This document shows, one piece after another, positions 1-9,460 of a stretch of DNA of 64,000 nucleotides. The stretch's first letter is position 1. Each line of letters begins with the position of its first letter. Made by a program: the position numbers and the translations under genes. The stretch comes from Streptomyces sp. AM 4-1-1 (lineage in GTDB: Bacteria > Actinomycetota > Actinomycetes > Streptomycetales > Streptomycetaceae). Below the pieces are notes generated by a model. The model was not told the origin of the DNA and ran no database searches. It worked only from the letters and a program-made list of their open reading frames with translations. The DNA is taken from positions 5,828,001-5,892,000 of the forward strand of contig NZ_CP119145.1 in the NCBI RefSeq assembly GCF_029167625.1, in the 5' to 3' direction.

Positions 1-2
1 CG

Positions 3-692
3 GTCTTCCTCGACCTGGAGGCCGAACTGGCAGGCCCGGCGGGCGCCGGTGGCCGGCACCCGCTGCCCGACCCCGAATCCTTCGGAGCGGTGATGCGCCG
101 GGCCGGGGTCTCCCAGGACACGCCGGTCGTCGTCTACGACGGGGGACAGGGCTGGGCGGCGGCCCGGTGCTGGTGGATGCTCCGCTGGACCGGTCACCAG
201 GACGTCCGGGTGCTGGACGGCGGTCTCGCGGCCTGGACGGGGGAGCTGTCGACCGAGCCACCGCGCCCGGCCGAGGGCGACTTCGTGCCCGTGCCCGGAG
301 CCGTCCCCCTGCTGGACGCGGACGGCGCCGCCGCGCTGGCCCGCTCGGGGCTGCTGCTCGACGCGCGGGCGGCGGAGCGGTACCGGGGCGAGGTGGAGCC
401 GATCGACCGGGTGGCCGGACACATCCCGGGCGCGGTCTCGGCGCCGACCTCGGAGAACGTGGAGGAGGACGGCCGTCTGCGCCCCGAGGAGGCGCTGGCC
501 GACCGTTTCAAGGGGCTCGGCGCGGGCGACGGCCGTGAGGTCGGTGTGTACTGCGGCTCCGGTGTCTCCGCCGCGCACGAAGTGCTCGCGCTGGCCGTCG
601 CCGGTATTCCGGCCGCCCTGTACGCGGGTTCCTGGTCGGAGTGGTCGGCCGACGCGTCCCGCCCGGTCGCCACCGGCCCCGACCCGAGCTGA
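3..692 (+). CDS. sulfurtransferase (two-rhodanese type), 5' end outside window
   Basis: The frame is open from the window edge, so the gene is partial at its 5' end; the ATG at 90 is internal to the first domain. The protein is a tandem-rhodanese sulfurtransferase of the thiosulfate/3-mercaptopyruvate family, which moves sulfane sulfur onto cyanide or thiols in the cytoplasm. The first rhodanese repeat is visible as TPVVVYDGGQGWAAARCWW followed by VRVLDGGLAAW. The second repeat ends in the catalytic loop YCGSGVSAAHE, whose Cys is the persulfide-forming residue. It lies tail-to-tail with sepH, with 76 bases between the stops. Family assignment is firm; preferred substrate cannot be read from the sequence. 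Confidence 0.9.
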   Translation, partial: VFLDLEAELAGPAGAGGRHPLPDPESFGAVMRRAGVSQDTPVVVYDGGQGWAAARCWWMLRWTGHQDVRVLDGGLAAWTGELSTEPPRPAEGDFVPVPGAVPLLDADGAAALARSGLLLDARAAERYRGEVEPIDRVAGHIPGAVSAPTSENVEEDGRLRPEEALADRFKGLGAGDGREVGVYCGSGVSAAHEVLALAVAGIPAALYAGSWSEWSADASRPVATGPDPS

Positions 693-768
693 CACCACCG
701 GACCCGGAACGGCACGCGGGCCCGTACGCGACGGCGTACGGGCCCACGTCATGCCACGGTCACCCGGG

Positions 769-1824
769 TCAGTCCTGCTTCTTCCGGCGGGTGCCGAAGA
801 CGATCTCGTCCCAGCTCGGCACCGCGGCCCGGCGACCGGGACGGACCCCGTCCGCCTCGGCCTGACGGTCCGTAGTCCCGGTCAGCCGGTCGCGATGACC
901 GGCGACCGCCCGGGGCATCAGCACGTCCGCGTAGGCGGACCCCGCGCCCGCGGAGGCGGCGGGCGGCTCCTCGGCCTCCGGCTCCAGCACGCCGGGCTCG
1001 TCCGTCGGCGGTTCGGGCGGTGCGGGCCGCTCCGGGACGACCATGTCGCCCCGGAAGCTCGGCACCGCCTCCAACAGACTGGTCAGCGAATCGCGTTCGT
1101 TGGCCGAGACCCCGCCGATGTACTCCTCCGGTTCGGGAGCGGGCGGCGCCGGACGCTCCATCTGCCGGTCCAGGGCGCGGTCGAGCGGCCGGTCGCGCGG
1201 CAGCCGGGCGATCCTCGGCACGAACGGGAAGCTCGGCTCGGGCGCGGCGACGTCGTCGGTCTCGCCGATCAGCGAGCGGGCCTCGTCGTCCACGGCCTGG
1301 ACCAGCCGGCGCGGCGCGTCGTAGGTCCAGCTCGCCGAGTGCGGTTCGCCCGCCACCCGGTAGACGAGCAGGACTTCCCAGGTGCCGTCGTCGCGGCGCC
1401 AGGAGTCCCACAGAACGGTTTCCCTGTCGGCGCCGCGCAGCAGGAGTCTCTCCTGCACCGCCTCGCCGAGCTGGGGTCCGGTGTTCTCGCCGGGACGGCG
1501 CACGGGAGTCTTCCGGGCCCGCTCGGCCATGAAGGCGCGCTCCGCGAGCACAGGGCCCTCGAAGCGGCGTACACGGTCGACCGGAATCCCGGCGAACTGA
1601 GCGACCTCCTCCGCGGAGGCACCGGCACGTATCCGTGCCTGGATGTCGCGGGGGCGGAGGTGACTCTCCACTTCGATCTCGATCTGGCCGAGCCGCGCGC
1701 GGTCGTTGCGCACGGCGGCGCGCAGCCGCTCGTCGATCGGAAGCGTGTACTCCGTGCTGTCCGCAGCCTTGAGCACCAGTCGTGTGCCGTCGTTGGAGAC
1801 GGCCACGACACGCAGTTCGGGCAT
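769..1824 (-). CDS. sepH: septation protein SepH (DUF3071 family)
   Basis: A 351-residue protein starting MPELRVVAVSNDGTRLVLK. The start is fixed by the ATG at 1824 with a GGGAGGT ribosome site a few bases upstream. The N-terminal about 170 residues carry the conserved SepH/DUF3071 region, including the helix-turn-helix stretch around AGASAEEVAQFAGIPVDRVRRFE. The rest is an acidic, Pro-rich, poorly conserved tail. SepH proteins in Streptomyces bind FtsZ and stimulate its assembly during sporulation septation; the helix-turn-helix is needed for that activity. The gene is monocistronic, with a 497-base spacer to the divergent membrane-protein gene. Confidence 0.9.
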   Translation of the reverse strand: MPELRVVAVSNDGTRLVLKAADSTEYTLPIDERLRAAVRNDRARLGQIEIEVESHLRPRDIQARIRAGASAEEVAQFAGIPVDRVRRFEGPVLAERAFMAERARKTPVRRPGENTGPQLGEAVQERLLLRGADRETVLWDSWRRDDGTWEVLLVYRVAGEPHSASWTYDAPRRLVQAVDDEARSLIGETDDVAAPEPSFPFVPRIARLPRDRPLDRALDRQMERPAPPAPEPEEYIGGVSANERDSLTSLLEAVPSFRGDMVVPERPAPPEPPTDEPGVLEPEAEEPPAASAGAGSAYADVLMPRAVAGHRDRLTGTTDRQAEADGVRPGRRAAVPSWDEIVFGTRRKKQD

Positions 1825-2321
1825 GGGGACCTCCCGGGTGGTGCCTGCCGACGTCACGTGCGTCGCTGCTTCCGCTGGTCGAGTGTGGCCTGCCCGGGTG
1901 CAGCCTGCCACAACATTGCCGTGTTGCCCGGCGTGTCGGGCACTTGTCCTGGAGCGCCATGGTGGCACGGTTGCCTGTCGCGACTCAAAGTGACCAGGGT
2001 CGCTCTGTGCCGCCGACGGCCGCACGCAGCCGCGGCGATGACCGGTCAGAGTGCCGTCTCCGACCCCCTTTCCGCAGGTCCGGGCCCCCTTGCGGGAGTC
2101 CGGCCCCAGGGCTCGCCACAGTACTCCATTCGGGCCACATGGGTGGACCGCCGCGCCGCCGAAGTTCTCACCGCGCGTTGAAGGGGCTGTTACCCAGTCG
2201 TTCGCGAAACGCTCCCGGGAAGTGTCCTCCTTCACAGAACCGACGTAAGCGGAACTATTCACTTCGCTTACCTGTCCCTCCTTGGTGCAGGGCGGGGGAG
2301 ATGTCGAGCGAGGACCGGTTG
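1825..2321. promoter_or_regulatory. divergent intergenic region between sepH and the 2322 gene, with a dyad at 2245-2271
   Basis: There is no believable gene in these 497 bases. They must hold the promoters of both flanking genes. The clearest structure is an inverted repeat GTAAGCG (2245-2251) and CGCTTAC (2265-2271), 50 bases before the downstream start. It has the size of an operator or a small hairpin. A second short repeat, tgcccg/cgggca, lies around 1924-1942 on the sepH side. No −35/−10 pair stands out clearly enough to place a transcription start. Confidence 0.4.
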
Positions 2322-3260
2322 ATGGCGCGAAGGGCAGAGAGCGATACGGAACCCCGGGCAAGGCGCATGGAGCTGAGCCTGCCGCAGGTCGCGGGCAGCG
2401 CGGTCGCGGCGGTCGCGGCGGCGGTGGCGGCCTCGCAACTGGGCGTGTACGGGACGATCCTGGGCGCGGGCGTGATGAGCGTCGTCGCCACCTGCGGCGG
2501 TTCGGTGTTCCAGCACTTCTTCCGGCGCACGGGTGAGCAGATCCGCGAGGTCACCGTCCTCAAGCACCCGATGGGGCGCCGGATCACCGTACGGACGCGG
2601 GGGACGGCGGACGGCGTCGACGCCTGTCCGGTCGACCGGACACAGATGCTGCCCTCGCTCGACGGTACGGCGCCCCTCGCGGCCGGTTCCGCGCCGGAGC
2701 GGGGCGGACGGGGGGACGACGGGCGGGACGACGAGTTCGGCGAGGCCCGGACGTACGGCACCCGCGTCCGTGGCTGGAAGCGGTCGGCCCTCGCCGCCGT
2801 GGTCGTCTTCGTCGTGTCGATGATCGGGATCACCACGTACGAACTGATCGCCGGAAACGACCTGAGCGGTGGCCGGGGCACGACCGTCGGCTCCGTGGTG
2901 CGCGGTGGCGACCCGGACCCCGGCACCGTCGATCCGGCCCCTTCGAGCGGTACCGGGGAGGACGGCGAGGACGACCGGCGGCCGGGCGACTCCGGCACGG
3001 CGTCCCAGGGCCCCGGCACGGACGACGACGGCGGGACCCCCGCGACCACTCCCGAGGGGGACCCGAGCCCGGACTCCGGCCGGGACGACGGCTCGACGGC
3101 GGGGCCGACGCCCGCGCCCTCACGGTCCGGCGGCGACACCGGCCCGACCGGTGCCCCCGATCCGACCGCACCCGGCGACGGCGCCACCGGCCCGTCGGGG
3201 CCCGCGGGCGCCCCGGGTCAGGACCAGCGGGGGACGACCGCCCCGGACACCGGCCGGTGA
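2322..3260 (+). CDS. membrane protein with disordered Gly/Pro/Asp-rich C-terminus, function unknown
   Basis: A 312-residue protein. I chose the ATG at 2322 because GAGG lies 8 bases upstream. An ATG at 2301 is in frame, but its purine tract abuts the codon. A hydrophobic Ala/Val-rich segment (about residues 20-65, VAGSAVAAVAAAVAASQLG and the following glycine-rich part) and a second membrane helix (SALAAVVVFVVSMIGITTY, about 155-175) flank a charged cytoplasmic stretch. Beyond residue 190 the sequence is low-complexity Asp/Gly/Pro/Thr, presumably extracellular and disordered. No catalytic motif is visible. This looks like the conserved Streptomyces membrane protein usually found beside sepH, but no role is assigned. 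Confidence 0.7.
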   Translation: MARRAESDTEPRARRMELSLPQVAGSAVAAVAAAVAASQLGVYGTILGAGVMSVVATCGGSVFQHFFRRTGEQIREVTVLKHPMGRRITVRTRGTADGVDACPVDRTQMLPSLDGTAPLAAGSAPERGGRGDDGRDDEFGEARTYGTRVRGWKRSALAAVVVFVVSMIGITTYELIAGNDLSGGRGTTVGSVVRGGDPDPGTVDPAPSSGTGEDGEDDRRPGDSGTASQGPGTDDDGGTPATTPEGDPSPDSGRDDGSTAGPTPAPSRSGGDTGPTGAPDPTAPGDGATGPSGPAGAPGQDQRGTTAPDTGR

Positions 3261-3270
3261 ACGGCCGCGG

Positions 3271-4593
3271 TCAGTCGCCCAGCACCCGGCGCAGATAGTC
3301 GTTGCCGAACAGCCGGTCCGGGTCGAGCCGGTCGCGTACGGCGGTGAACTCGCCGAACCTCGGGTAGACCGCGGCGAGCTGCCCGGCGTCGCGGGTGTGG
3401 AGCTTGCCCCAGTGCGGACGGCCGCCGTGCGCGGTCATGATGCGCTCGACCGCGGTGAAGTACGCCCGGTGGGGGGTGCCCCGGTACAGATGGACGGCGA
3501 TGTACGCGCTCTCGCGGTCCGACGCCGTGGAGAGCGGGATGTCGTCGGCCGGCGCCGTGCGGACCTCCACCGGGAAGCCCACCCGCAGCGGCGAACGTTC
3601 GACCATCGCTCTGACCTCGCGCAACGCCTCGATCGCTGCCTCCCGCGGCAGCGCGTACTCCATCTCCACGAAGCGCACCCGGCGGGGACTGGTGAAGACC
3701 TTGTACGGGATGTCGGTGTACGTACGGGCGGACAGTGCCCGGCTGGAGAGCCTGGCCAGCACCGGCACGGTCACCGGGACCGCCCGGCCGAGCGAGCAGG
3801 CCACCTGGAAGACGCCGTTGGAGAGCAGTTCGTCGTCGATCCAGCCGCTGACCCGGCCGGGCGGCGCTGCCGGGCCCTCGCTGCGGTTGTTGCGCTTGGT
3901 GTTGCAGTTGCCGGTGTGCGGGAACCAGTAGAACTCGAAGTGCTCGTTCTCGGTCACGAGCTGATCGAACTCATGGGTGACCTTGTCGAAGGTCATCGGT
4001 TCCTCACGGGCCGTCAGCAGGAAGACCGGCTCCACGGCGAAGGTGATCGAGGTGATGACGCCCAGTGCGCCCAGACCCAGCCGGGCGGCGGCGAAGACGT
4101 CCGGGTTCTCCTTCTCGGAACACGTCAGCACCCTGCCGTCCGCCGTCACCAGTTCGAGGGCGCGGATCTGCGCGGAGATCGACGCCGAGTCCCGGCCGGT
4201 CCCGTGGGTGCCGGTGGAGACGGCCCCGGCGACGGTCTGTTCCATGATGTCGCCCATGTTGGTGAGCGAGAGGCCGTGCCCGGCGAGCGCGGTGTTCAGG
4301 TGCTTCAGCCGGGTACCGGCCCCGACGGTGACGGTCATCGCGGTGCGGTCGATCTCCCGGACGCCGGACAGCAGCCCGGGACGTATCAGCAGGCCGTCGG
4401 TCGCGGCGGCGGCCGTGAACGAGTGACCCGCGCCGACCGGTTTCACCCGCAGACCGTCCTCGGACGCCCGGCGCAGCGCCTCGGCCAGCTCATCGGCCGA
4501 GGCGGGGGTCACGGTTCTCACCGGCCGGGCGGTGACGTTCCCCGCCCAGTTACGCCAGGTGTTCGTCGTCGGCCGTGCGTAGGTGTCGGTCAT
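3271..4593 (-). CDS. D-arabinono-1,4-lactone oxidase-like FAD-linked oxidoreductase
   Basis: A 440-residue VAO-family flavoprotein starting MTDTYARPTTNTWRNWAGN. The FAD-binding half shows GVSTGTHGTG and PVGAGHSFT, the loops that contact FAD in aldonolactone and alditol oxidases. The C-terminal ALO domain contains HRAYFTAVERIM, RPHWGKLH and YPRFGEF; the HWGK motif near the C-terminus is diagnostic of ALO-type enzymes. Such enzymes oxidise sugar acids or lactones with O2. The start is placed at the ATG at 4593; the TTG-compatible extension upstream to 4626 lies inside the overlapping MFS gene and is unlikely. The gene overlaps the 3' end of the MFS transporter gene by 44 bases, so the two are probably translationally coupled. 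Confidence 0.85.
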   Translation of the reverse strand: MTDTYARPTTNTWRNWAGNVTARPVRTVTPASADELAEALRRASEDGLRVKPVGAGHSFTAAAATDGLLIRPGLLSGVREIDRTAMTVTVGAGTRLKHLNTALAGHGLSLTNMGDIMEQTVAGAVSTGTHGTGRDSASISAQIRALELVTADGRVLTCSEKENPDVFAAARLGLGALGVITSITFAVEPVFLLTAREEPMTFDKVTHEFDQLVTENEHFEFYWFPHTGNCNTKRNNRSEGPAAPPGRVSGWIDDELLSNGVFQVACSLGRAVPVTVPVLARLSSRALSARTYTDIPYKVFTSPRRVRFVEMEYALPREAAIEALREVRAMVERSPLRVGFPVEVRTAPADDIPLSTASDRESAYIAVHLYRGTPHRAYFTAVERIMTAHGGRPHWGKLHTRDAGQLAAVYPRFGEFTAVRDRLDPDRLFGNDYLRRVLGD

Positions 4594-5794
4594 CTTCCCC
4601 GCGCCCTCCCGTAGGAACCGGCACAAGCCGGCGGTACCCCAGGAACGCCACCGCGGCCGCGAGCGCTCCCGCCACGGCGGGCACCGCGTACCCCGCCCTG
4701 GCCCCCGACGCGTCGACGACCCAGCCGGCGGCCGACGAGCCGAGCGCCACTCCGACGGCGAGCCCGGTACTGGTCCAGGTCATGCCCTCGGTCAGATGCG
4801 TGCGCGGTACGTGCTGTTCGACGAGGGCCATGGTGGTCACCATCGTCGGTGCGATGGCGATACCCGCGGCGAAGAGCGCCACGGCCAGGAACGGCAGGCT
4901 CCCGGCCAGTTGGAGGGGGATCATACTCACGGCCATCGCGCACACTCCCACCAGCCACCTCACGGACGGCTCCCCCTTGAGGTGCAGCAGTCCGAAGACC
5001 GCGCCGGCCAGACAGGAACCGAGCGCGTAGACCGCCAGGACGACGCTGGCCAGCGCCTTGTGGCCGCGCTCGTCGGCGAAGGCCACCGTGACCACGTCGA
5101 CCGCCCCGAAGACCGCCCCGGTCGCCACGAACGTGACCACCAGCACCTGGAGGCCGGAGGAGCGGAGCGCGGACCCGCCGGTGTGCTGCTCGCGCGGGTG
5201 CGGCACCGGCTCGGTCGCGCGCTGGGCCGTCAGCCAGAAGACGCCGAGGACCAGGAACCCGGCGGCGAGCAGCGGGCCGGCCTCGGGGAACCAGGTCGTG
5301 GACAGACCGATCGAGATGATCGGCCCGAAGATGAAGCACGCCTCGTCGACGATCGACTCCCACGAGTACGCGGTGTGGAGCCGGCGCGAGGACGTCCGGT
5401 AGATCTCCGCCCAGCGGGCCCGGACCATCGACCCGACGCTGGGGACGCAGCCCGCGCCGGCCGCGAAGACGAAGAGGGTCCAGTCGGGCAGTCGCTGCTG
5501 GGCGCAGATCAGCAGCCCGGCCACCGCGGCCACCGCGACGAGCGTCACGGGACGCAGGACGCGGCGCTGCCCGTGCCGGTCCACCAGCCGGGAGATCTGC
5601 GGGCCGAACACGGCGGCGGCCATGGCGAGCGTCGCGGAGAGCGCGCCGGCGAGACCGTAACGGCCGGTCAGCTGCGACACCATGGTGACGACGCCGATGC
5701 CCATCATGGACAGGGGCATCCGGCCGAAGAACCCGGCCGCCGAGAACGCCTTGGTGCCGGGGGCGGCGAAGATCGCGCGATAGGGACTGGGCAA
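4550..5794 (-). CDS. MFS transporter
   Basis: A 414-residue, highly hydrophobic protein with about twelve predicted membrane segments. The loop RLVDRHGQRRVLRP between helices 2 and 3 is the classic MFS motif (G-x-x-x-D-R-x-G-R-R type). The start is a TTG at 5794 with GGAG 6-7 bases upstream; no better ATG lies nearby. It reads into the downstream FAD-oxidase gene by 44 bases, which suggests an operon. Substrate is unknown; the drug:H+ antiporter-like motif suggests export. The 361 bases upstream (5795-6155), shared with divergent hemH, hold no gene I can support. Confidence 0.85.
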   Translation of the reverse strand: MPSPYRAIFAAPGTKAFSAAGFFGRMPLSMMGIGVVTMVSQLTGRYGLAGALSATLAMAAAVFGPQISRLVDRHGQRRVLRPVTLVAVAAVAGLLICAQQRLPDWTLFVFAAGAGCVPSVGSMVRARWAEIYRTSSRRLHTAYSWESIVDEACFIFGPIISIGLSTTWFPEAGPLLAAGFLVLGVFWLTAQRATEPVPHPREQHTGGSALRSSGLQVLVVTFVATGAVFGAVDVVTVAFADERGHKALASVVLAVYALGSCLAGAVFGLLHLKGEPSVRWLVGVCAMAVSMIPLQLAGSLPFLAVALFAAGIAIAPTMVTTMALVEQHVPRTHLTEGMTWTSTGLAVGVALGSSAAGWVVDASGARAGYAVPAVAGALAAAVAFLGYRRLVPVPTGGRGEDDRHLRTADDEHLA

Positions 5795-6155
5795 GCGGGG
5801 CTCCGGTGAAACGTGTCATGCGTGAAGGCGGCCGACACAGCTTACGGCCTCGTCCACGGCCGGGAGCGGGCTCCCGACGCCTCCGTCGAACGGTCCGACG
5901 CCGGTGACACGGCCGGGGTCGCCGCCCGTCACGAGGAGGACGCGGTGATGGCCTACCCGCCCGGCGTACCGACGGCGGGGCGGAAGGCGATCCGTGGGCC
6001 GTGGGAGAAGGCGCCGGCCAACCGGCCCCGCTTGGAACCGGCGACCCGGCCTCCCGGGTCCTCGTGGGCGAGGCCGCCGGAGGGGAGCCGCCCGCCCGGT
6101 GCCGGTCAGGGCGCCGGTCGCCGGACCGCCGGAGGCGAGTGGCAGGATCGGTGTC

Positions 6156-7280
6156 ATGTCCGATCTGCGCGATCCCGCTCCCTACGACGCCCTGCTGCTG
6201 CTCTCCTTCGGCGGCCCCGAAGGCCCGGACGACGTGGTCCCGTTCCTGGCGAACGTGACCCGCGGCCGGGGAATCCCGGAGGAGCGGCTGAGGGAAGTCG
6301 GCAAGCACTACTTCCTGTTCGGCGGGGTCAGTCCGATCAACGGCCAGAACAGGGCCCTGCTGGAGGCGCTGCGCGAGGACTTCGCGGACCACGGGCTCGA
6401 TCTGCCGGTCTACTGGGGCAACCGCAACTGGGCGCCGTACCTCACCGACACGCTCCGCGAGATGGTCCGGGACGGGCGTCGCCGCGTCGCCGTCCTCGCC
6501 ACCAGCGCCTACGCCTCGTACTCCGGCTGCCGGCAGTACCGCGAGAACCTCGCCGAGTCACTGGCCGCCCTGGAGGCGGAGGGCCTGCCGGCGCCACGCG
6601 TCGACAAGCTCCGCCACTACTTCAACCACCCGGGCTTCGTCCGTCCCATGGTGGACGGCGTCCTCAGGTCCCTGGCCGACCTCCCCGAGGACGTACGCGC
6701 GGGGGCACACCTCGCGTTCACCACGCACTCCATCCCCACCTCGGCCGCCGACACCTCAGGTCCGGGTGAGGACCACGGCGACGGCGGCGCCTACGTCGCC
6801 GAGCACCTGGACGTGGCCCGGGTGATCGTCGACGCCGTGCGCGAGCGGACCGGCGTCGACCACCCGTGGCGGCTCGTGTACCAGTCGCGCAGCGGCGCCC
6901 CGCACATCCCCTGGCTGGAGCCCGACATCTGCGACCACCTGGAGACACTGCACGGCCAGGGCGTGCCCGCCGTGGTGATGGTCCCCGTCGGCTTCGTCTC
7001 CGACCACATGGAGGTGCTGTACGACCTCGACACCGAGGCCACCGCCAGGGCCGCCGAACTCGGACTGCCGGTGCGCCGCTCCGCCACCGTCGGGGCCGAC
7101 CCGCGGTTCGCCGCGGCCGTCCGCGACCTGGTCCAGGAGCGCGCGGCGGCCGAACGGGGGCGCCCGGTGGACCGCTGCGCCCTCGGCGCGCTCGGCCCCT
7201 CCCACGACCTCTGCCCGGTCGGCTGCTGCCCCGCCCGCGCCCCGAAGCCCGCCGCCGCGGGCGCCGACAGCCCGTTCTGA
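6156..7280 (+). CDS. hemH: ferrochelatase (coproporphyrin III type in actinobacteria)
   Basis: A 374-residue ferrochelatase starting [23 protein letters not shown]; the ATG at 6156 follows AGGA by 8 bases. Family landmarks are [39 protein letters not shown], the catalytic-His region [29 protein letters not shown] and the C-terminal [16 protein letters not shown] with the conserved Glu. The C-terminus holds a Cys-rich tail (LCPVGCCPA) of the kind that can bind an iron-sulfur cluster in some actinobacterial enzymes. In actinobacteria this enzyme inserts Fe2+ into coproporphyrin III. It is followed after 71 bases by the inositol-phosphatase gene on the same strand. Confidence 0.95.
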   Translation: MSDLRDPAPYDALLLLSFGGPEGPDDVVPFLANVTRGRGIPEERLREVGKHYFLFGGVSPINGQNRALLEALREDFADHGLDLPVYWGNRNWAPYLTDTLREMVRDGRRRVAVLATSAYASYSGCRQYRENLAESLAALEAEGLPAPRVDKLRHYFNHPGFVRPMVDGVLRSLADLPEDVRAGAHLAFTTHSIPTSAADTSGPGEDHGDGGAYVAEHLDVARVIVDAVRERTGVDHPWRLVYQSRSGAPHIPWLEPDICDHLETLHGQGVPAVVMVPVGFVSDHMEVLYDLDTEATARAAELGLPVRRSATVGADPRFAAAVRDLVQERAAAERGRPVDRCALGALGPSHDLCPVGCCPARAPKPAAAGADSPF

Positions 7281-7351
7281 GTCCGCACCCGCACGGGCCC
7301 GCACCGGCATGCCCCGGCGGCCGGACGACGCCCCCGTCGACCAGGAGAACC

Positions 7352-8152
7352 GTGACCGACCCCACCCTGTCCGAACTGCTCGCCCTCGCCCTGGAGGCCG
7401 CCCACCGCGCCGGGGCGCTGCTGCGCGACGGCCGCCCCGCCGATCTGGGCGTCGCCGCGACCAAGTCCAGCCCGATCGACGTCGTCACCGAGATGGACAT
7501 CGCCGCCGAGAAACTGATCACCGACTTCCTCGGCGAGCGGCGCCCGGACGACGGATTCCTCGGTGAGGAGGGCGCCGGCTCCGAGGGCAGCAGCGGCATC
7601 CGCTGGGTCATCGACCCGTTGGACGGCACGGTGAACTACCTCTACGGGCTGCCGACCTGGTCCGTCTCCATCGCCGCCGAACGCGACGGCGAGCGGGTGG
7701 TGGGGGTGGTGGAGGCCCCGATGCGCCGGGAGACGTACCACGCGGTACTCGGCGGCGGCGCCCGGCTGGGTGACCTGACGCTGCGCTGCCGTCCCGCGCC
7801 GCCGCTCGACCAGGCGCTGGTGGCGACCGGTTTCAACTACGTCACCGAGGTCCGTACGCACCAGGCGGCCGTGGCCCGGCGGCTGATCCCCCGGCTGCGG
7901 GACATCCGGCGCGGCGGATCGGCCGCGATCGACCTGTGCGACGTCGCGGCCGGCCGGCTGGACGGGTACTACGAGCGCGGACTGCACCCCTGGGACCTCG
8001 CGGCGGGCGATCTGATCGCCCGCGAGGCGGGTGCGCGCACCGGCGGCAGGCCGGGCCTGCCCGCCGACGGCGATCTGGCGGTGGCCGCCGTCCCGGGTGT
8101 CTTCGAACCGCTCCAGGCCGCCTTGGAGGAGCTGGGCGCCTGGCACGACTGA
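7352..8152 (+). CDS. inositol monophosphatase family protein
   Basis: A 266-residue Mg2+-dependent phosphatase of the IMPase/FBPase superfamily. The GTG at 7352 is preceded by CAGGAG. The metal-binding motifs are present: GEEG near residue 70, WVIDPLDGTVNYLYGLP (motif D-P-x-D-G-T) and HPWDLAAGDLIAREAGAR near the C-terminus (motif W-D-x-A-A-G). It could act on inositol phosphate, histidinol phosphate or fructose-1,6-bisphosphate; the sequence alone does not decide. It ends just before a strong hairpin terminator at 8239-8279. Confidence 0.9.
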   Translation: MTDPTLSELLALALEAAHRAGALLRDGRPADLGVAATKSSPIDVVTEMDIAAEKLITDFLGERRPDDGFLGEEGAGSEGSSGIRWVIDPLDGTVNYLYGLPTWSVSIAAERDGERVVGVVEAPMRRETYHAVLGGGARLGDLTLRCRPAPPLDQALVATGFNYVTEVRTHQAAVARRLIPRLRDIRRGGSAAIDLCDVAAGRLDGYYERGLHPWDLAAGDLIAREAGARTGGRPGLPADGDLAVAAVPGVFEPLQAALEELGAWHD

Positions 8153-8238
8153 GCCCGGCAGAGGGGCCCGTCCCGTCGAGCGGCGCCCGGACACGGCCAC
8201 CGGACCGCCGAGGGCCCCACAGGGGCGCGCACACGCGA

Positions 8239-8279
8239 AGAGGGCCCCGGGGGGCCGGTCACGGCTCCCGGGGCCCTCT
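8239..8279. terminator. bidirectional hairpin terminator between convergent genes
   Basis: A perfect 13-bp stem with arms AGAGGGCCCCGGG and CCCGGGGCCCTCT (8239-8251 and 8267-8279) and a 15-base loop. It lies between the stop of the inositol-phosphatase gene on the plus strand and the stop of the 57-residue gene on the minus strand. There is no U-tract, as is usual in Streptomyces. Confidence 0.8.
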
Positions 8280-8288
8280 CCCGGCGGC

Positions 8289-8462
8289 TCAGGCGGTTGT
8301 GGCGCCGATCTGAACGCCGTGCTCGGCGGCGAGGCGGCGCAGGTCGTCCAGCTCTCCCTGCTCGACATCCGCGAGGAAGTCGTCTCCCGTCTCGCGAGCC
8401 CTCGTGAGGTCCGATTCGGTGGTCCTGATTCGGTGCAGCAGTCCTGCGGTGAAAGCGTCCAT
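8289..8462 (-). CDS. 57-residue conserved-type small protein, function unknown
   Basis: Starts MDAFTAGLLHRIRTTESDL at the ATG at 8462, preceded by GAGGGG at good spacing; upstream in-frame codons to 8543 lack a ribosome site and look non-coding. The protein is acidic, soluble and mostly helical (TRARETGDDFLADVEQGELDDLRRLAAEHGV), with no cysteines or signal peptide. The terminator hairpin follows 10 bases after its stop. I do not recognise the family. The 339 bases upstream, up to cutR, hold no other supportable gene. Confidence 0.65.
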   Translation of the reverse strand: MDAFTAGLLHRIRTTESDLTRARETGDDFLADVEQGELDDLRRLAAEHGVQIGATTA

Positions 8463-8801
8463 GAAGCGCCCCCTCATCGTGGGTCGGTGGCACGGGGCTG
8501 TGCCCGGGGTTCCTTCTGCGGAGCACAGAAGGCGAGTGATCACGCGCTCCCTCTGGGGGACAGAGCGGGCTACGGCATGCCGTCGGCAAGGCGTGATCGC
8601 GGGTGTGAATTCGTCCTCCCCGCGGCCGATCCCGGAGAAACCTCAACTGGCCCGGAAATCCGCCGTATTCCTGGAATCCGCAGGTCGGCCCCGGTCGTCT
8701 TACCGCCGGTTTATACGTGTTCCGGGCAGGATGGAGGCACCCGCGGGTGTCCCCGCGGGCTCCCCTCACGGGTTGCGAAGTTTCGAAGGAAGGACAGCGC
8801 C

Positions 8802-9455
8802 GTGCGCGTACTCGTCGTCGAGGACGAGCAACTGCTCGCCGATGCGGTGGCCACCGGACTGCGCCGGGAGGCCATGGCCGTCGACGTCGTGTACGACGGC
8901 GCGGCGGCTCTGGAGCGCATCGGGGTCAATGACTACGACGTGGTGGTGCTGGACCGGGACCTTCCCCTGGTGCACGGCGACGACGTCTGCCGGAGGATCG
9001 TGGAGCTGGGCATGCCCACCCGGGTGCTCATGCTCACCGCGTCCGGGGACGTCAGCGACCGGGTGGAGGGTCTTGAGCTGGGCGCCGACGACTACCTCCC
9101 CAAGCCGTTCGCGTTCACCGAGCTGATCGCGCGGGTCCGGGCGCTGGGGCGGCGTACGACCGTCGCGCTGCCGCCCGTCCTGGCGCGGGCCGGCATCAAG
9201 CTCGACCCCAACCGCCGCGAGGTCTTCCGGGGCGATCAGGAGATCCAGCTCGCGCCGAAGGAGTTCGCGGTGCTGGAGGTCCTGATGCGCAGCGAGGGCG
9301 CGGTCGTCTCCGCCGAGCAGCTGCTGGAGAAGGCCTGGGACGAGAACACCGACCCGTTCACCAACGTCGTCCGGGTCACCGTCATGACCCTTCGGCGCAA
9401 ACTCGGCGAGCCGCCGGTGATCGTCACCGTGCCCGGTTCCGGATACCGGATCTGA
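8802..9455 (+). CDS. cutR: response regulator CutR (OmpR family)
   Basis: A 217-residue OmpR/PhoB-type regulator. The GTG at 8802 is preceded by AAGGA. The receiver domain carries the acidic pocket VVEDEQ, the phosphoacceptor Asp about residue 51 (VVVLDRDLPL), the Thr/Ser switch (MLTASG) and the conserved Lys (LPKPF). The winged-helix DNA-binding domain contains QLAPKEFAVLEVLMRSEGAV and the recognition region NVVRVTVMTLRRKLGEP. The sequence closely follows what I know of S. lividans CutR. CutRS is the Streptomyces system first linked to copper-related phenotypes and now to secretion stress. The kinase gene cutS starts 5 bases after the stop. Confidence 0.9.
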   Translation: MRVLVVEDEQLLADAVATGLRREAMAVDVVYDGAAALERIGVNDYDVVVLDRDLPLVHGDDVCRRIVELGMPTRVLMLTASGDVSDRVEGLELGADDYLPKPFAFTELIARVRALGRRTTVALPPVLARAGIKLDPNRREVFRGDQEIQLAPKEFAVLEVLMRSEGAVVSAEQLLEKAWDENTDPFTNVVRVTVMTLRRKLGEPPVIVTVPGSGYRI

Positions 9456-9460
9456 GGCCG

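Noticed and set aside
5813..6769. Large plus-strand frame upstream of and across hemH
   Set aside because: It is Arg/Pro-rich shadow coding; hemH in the adjacent frame carries all ferrochelatase motifs.
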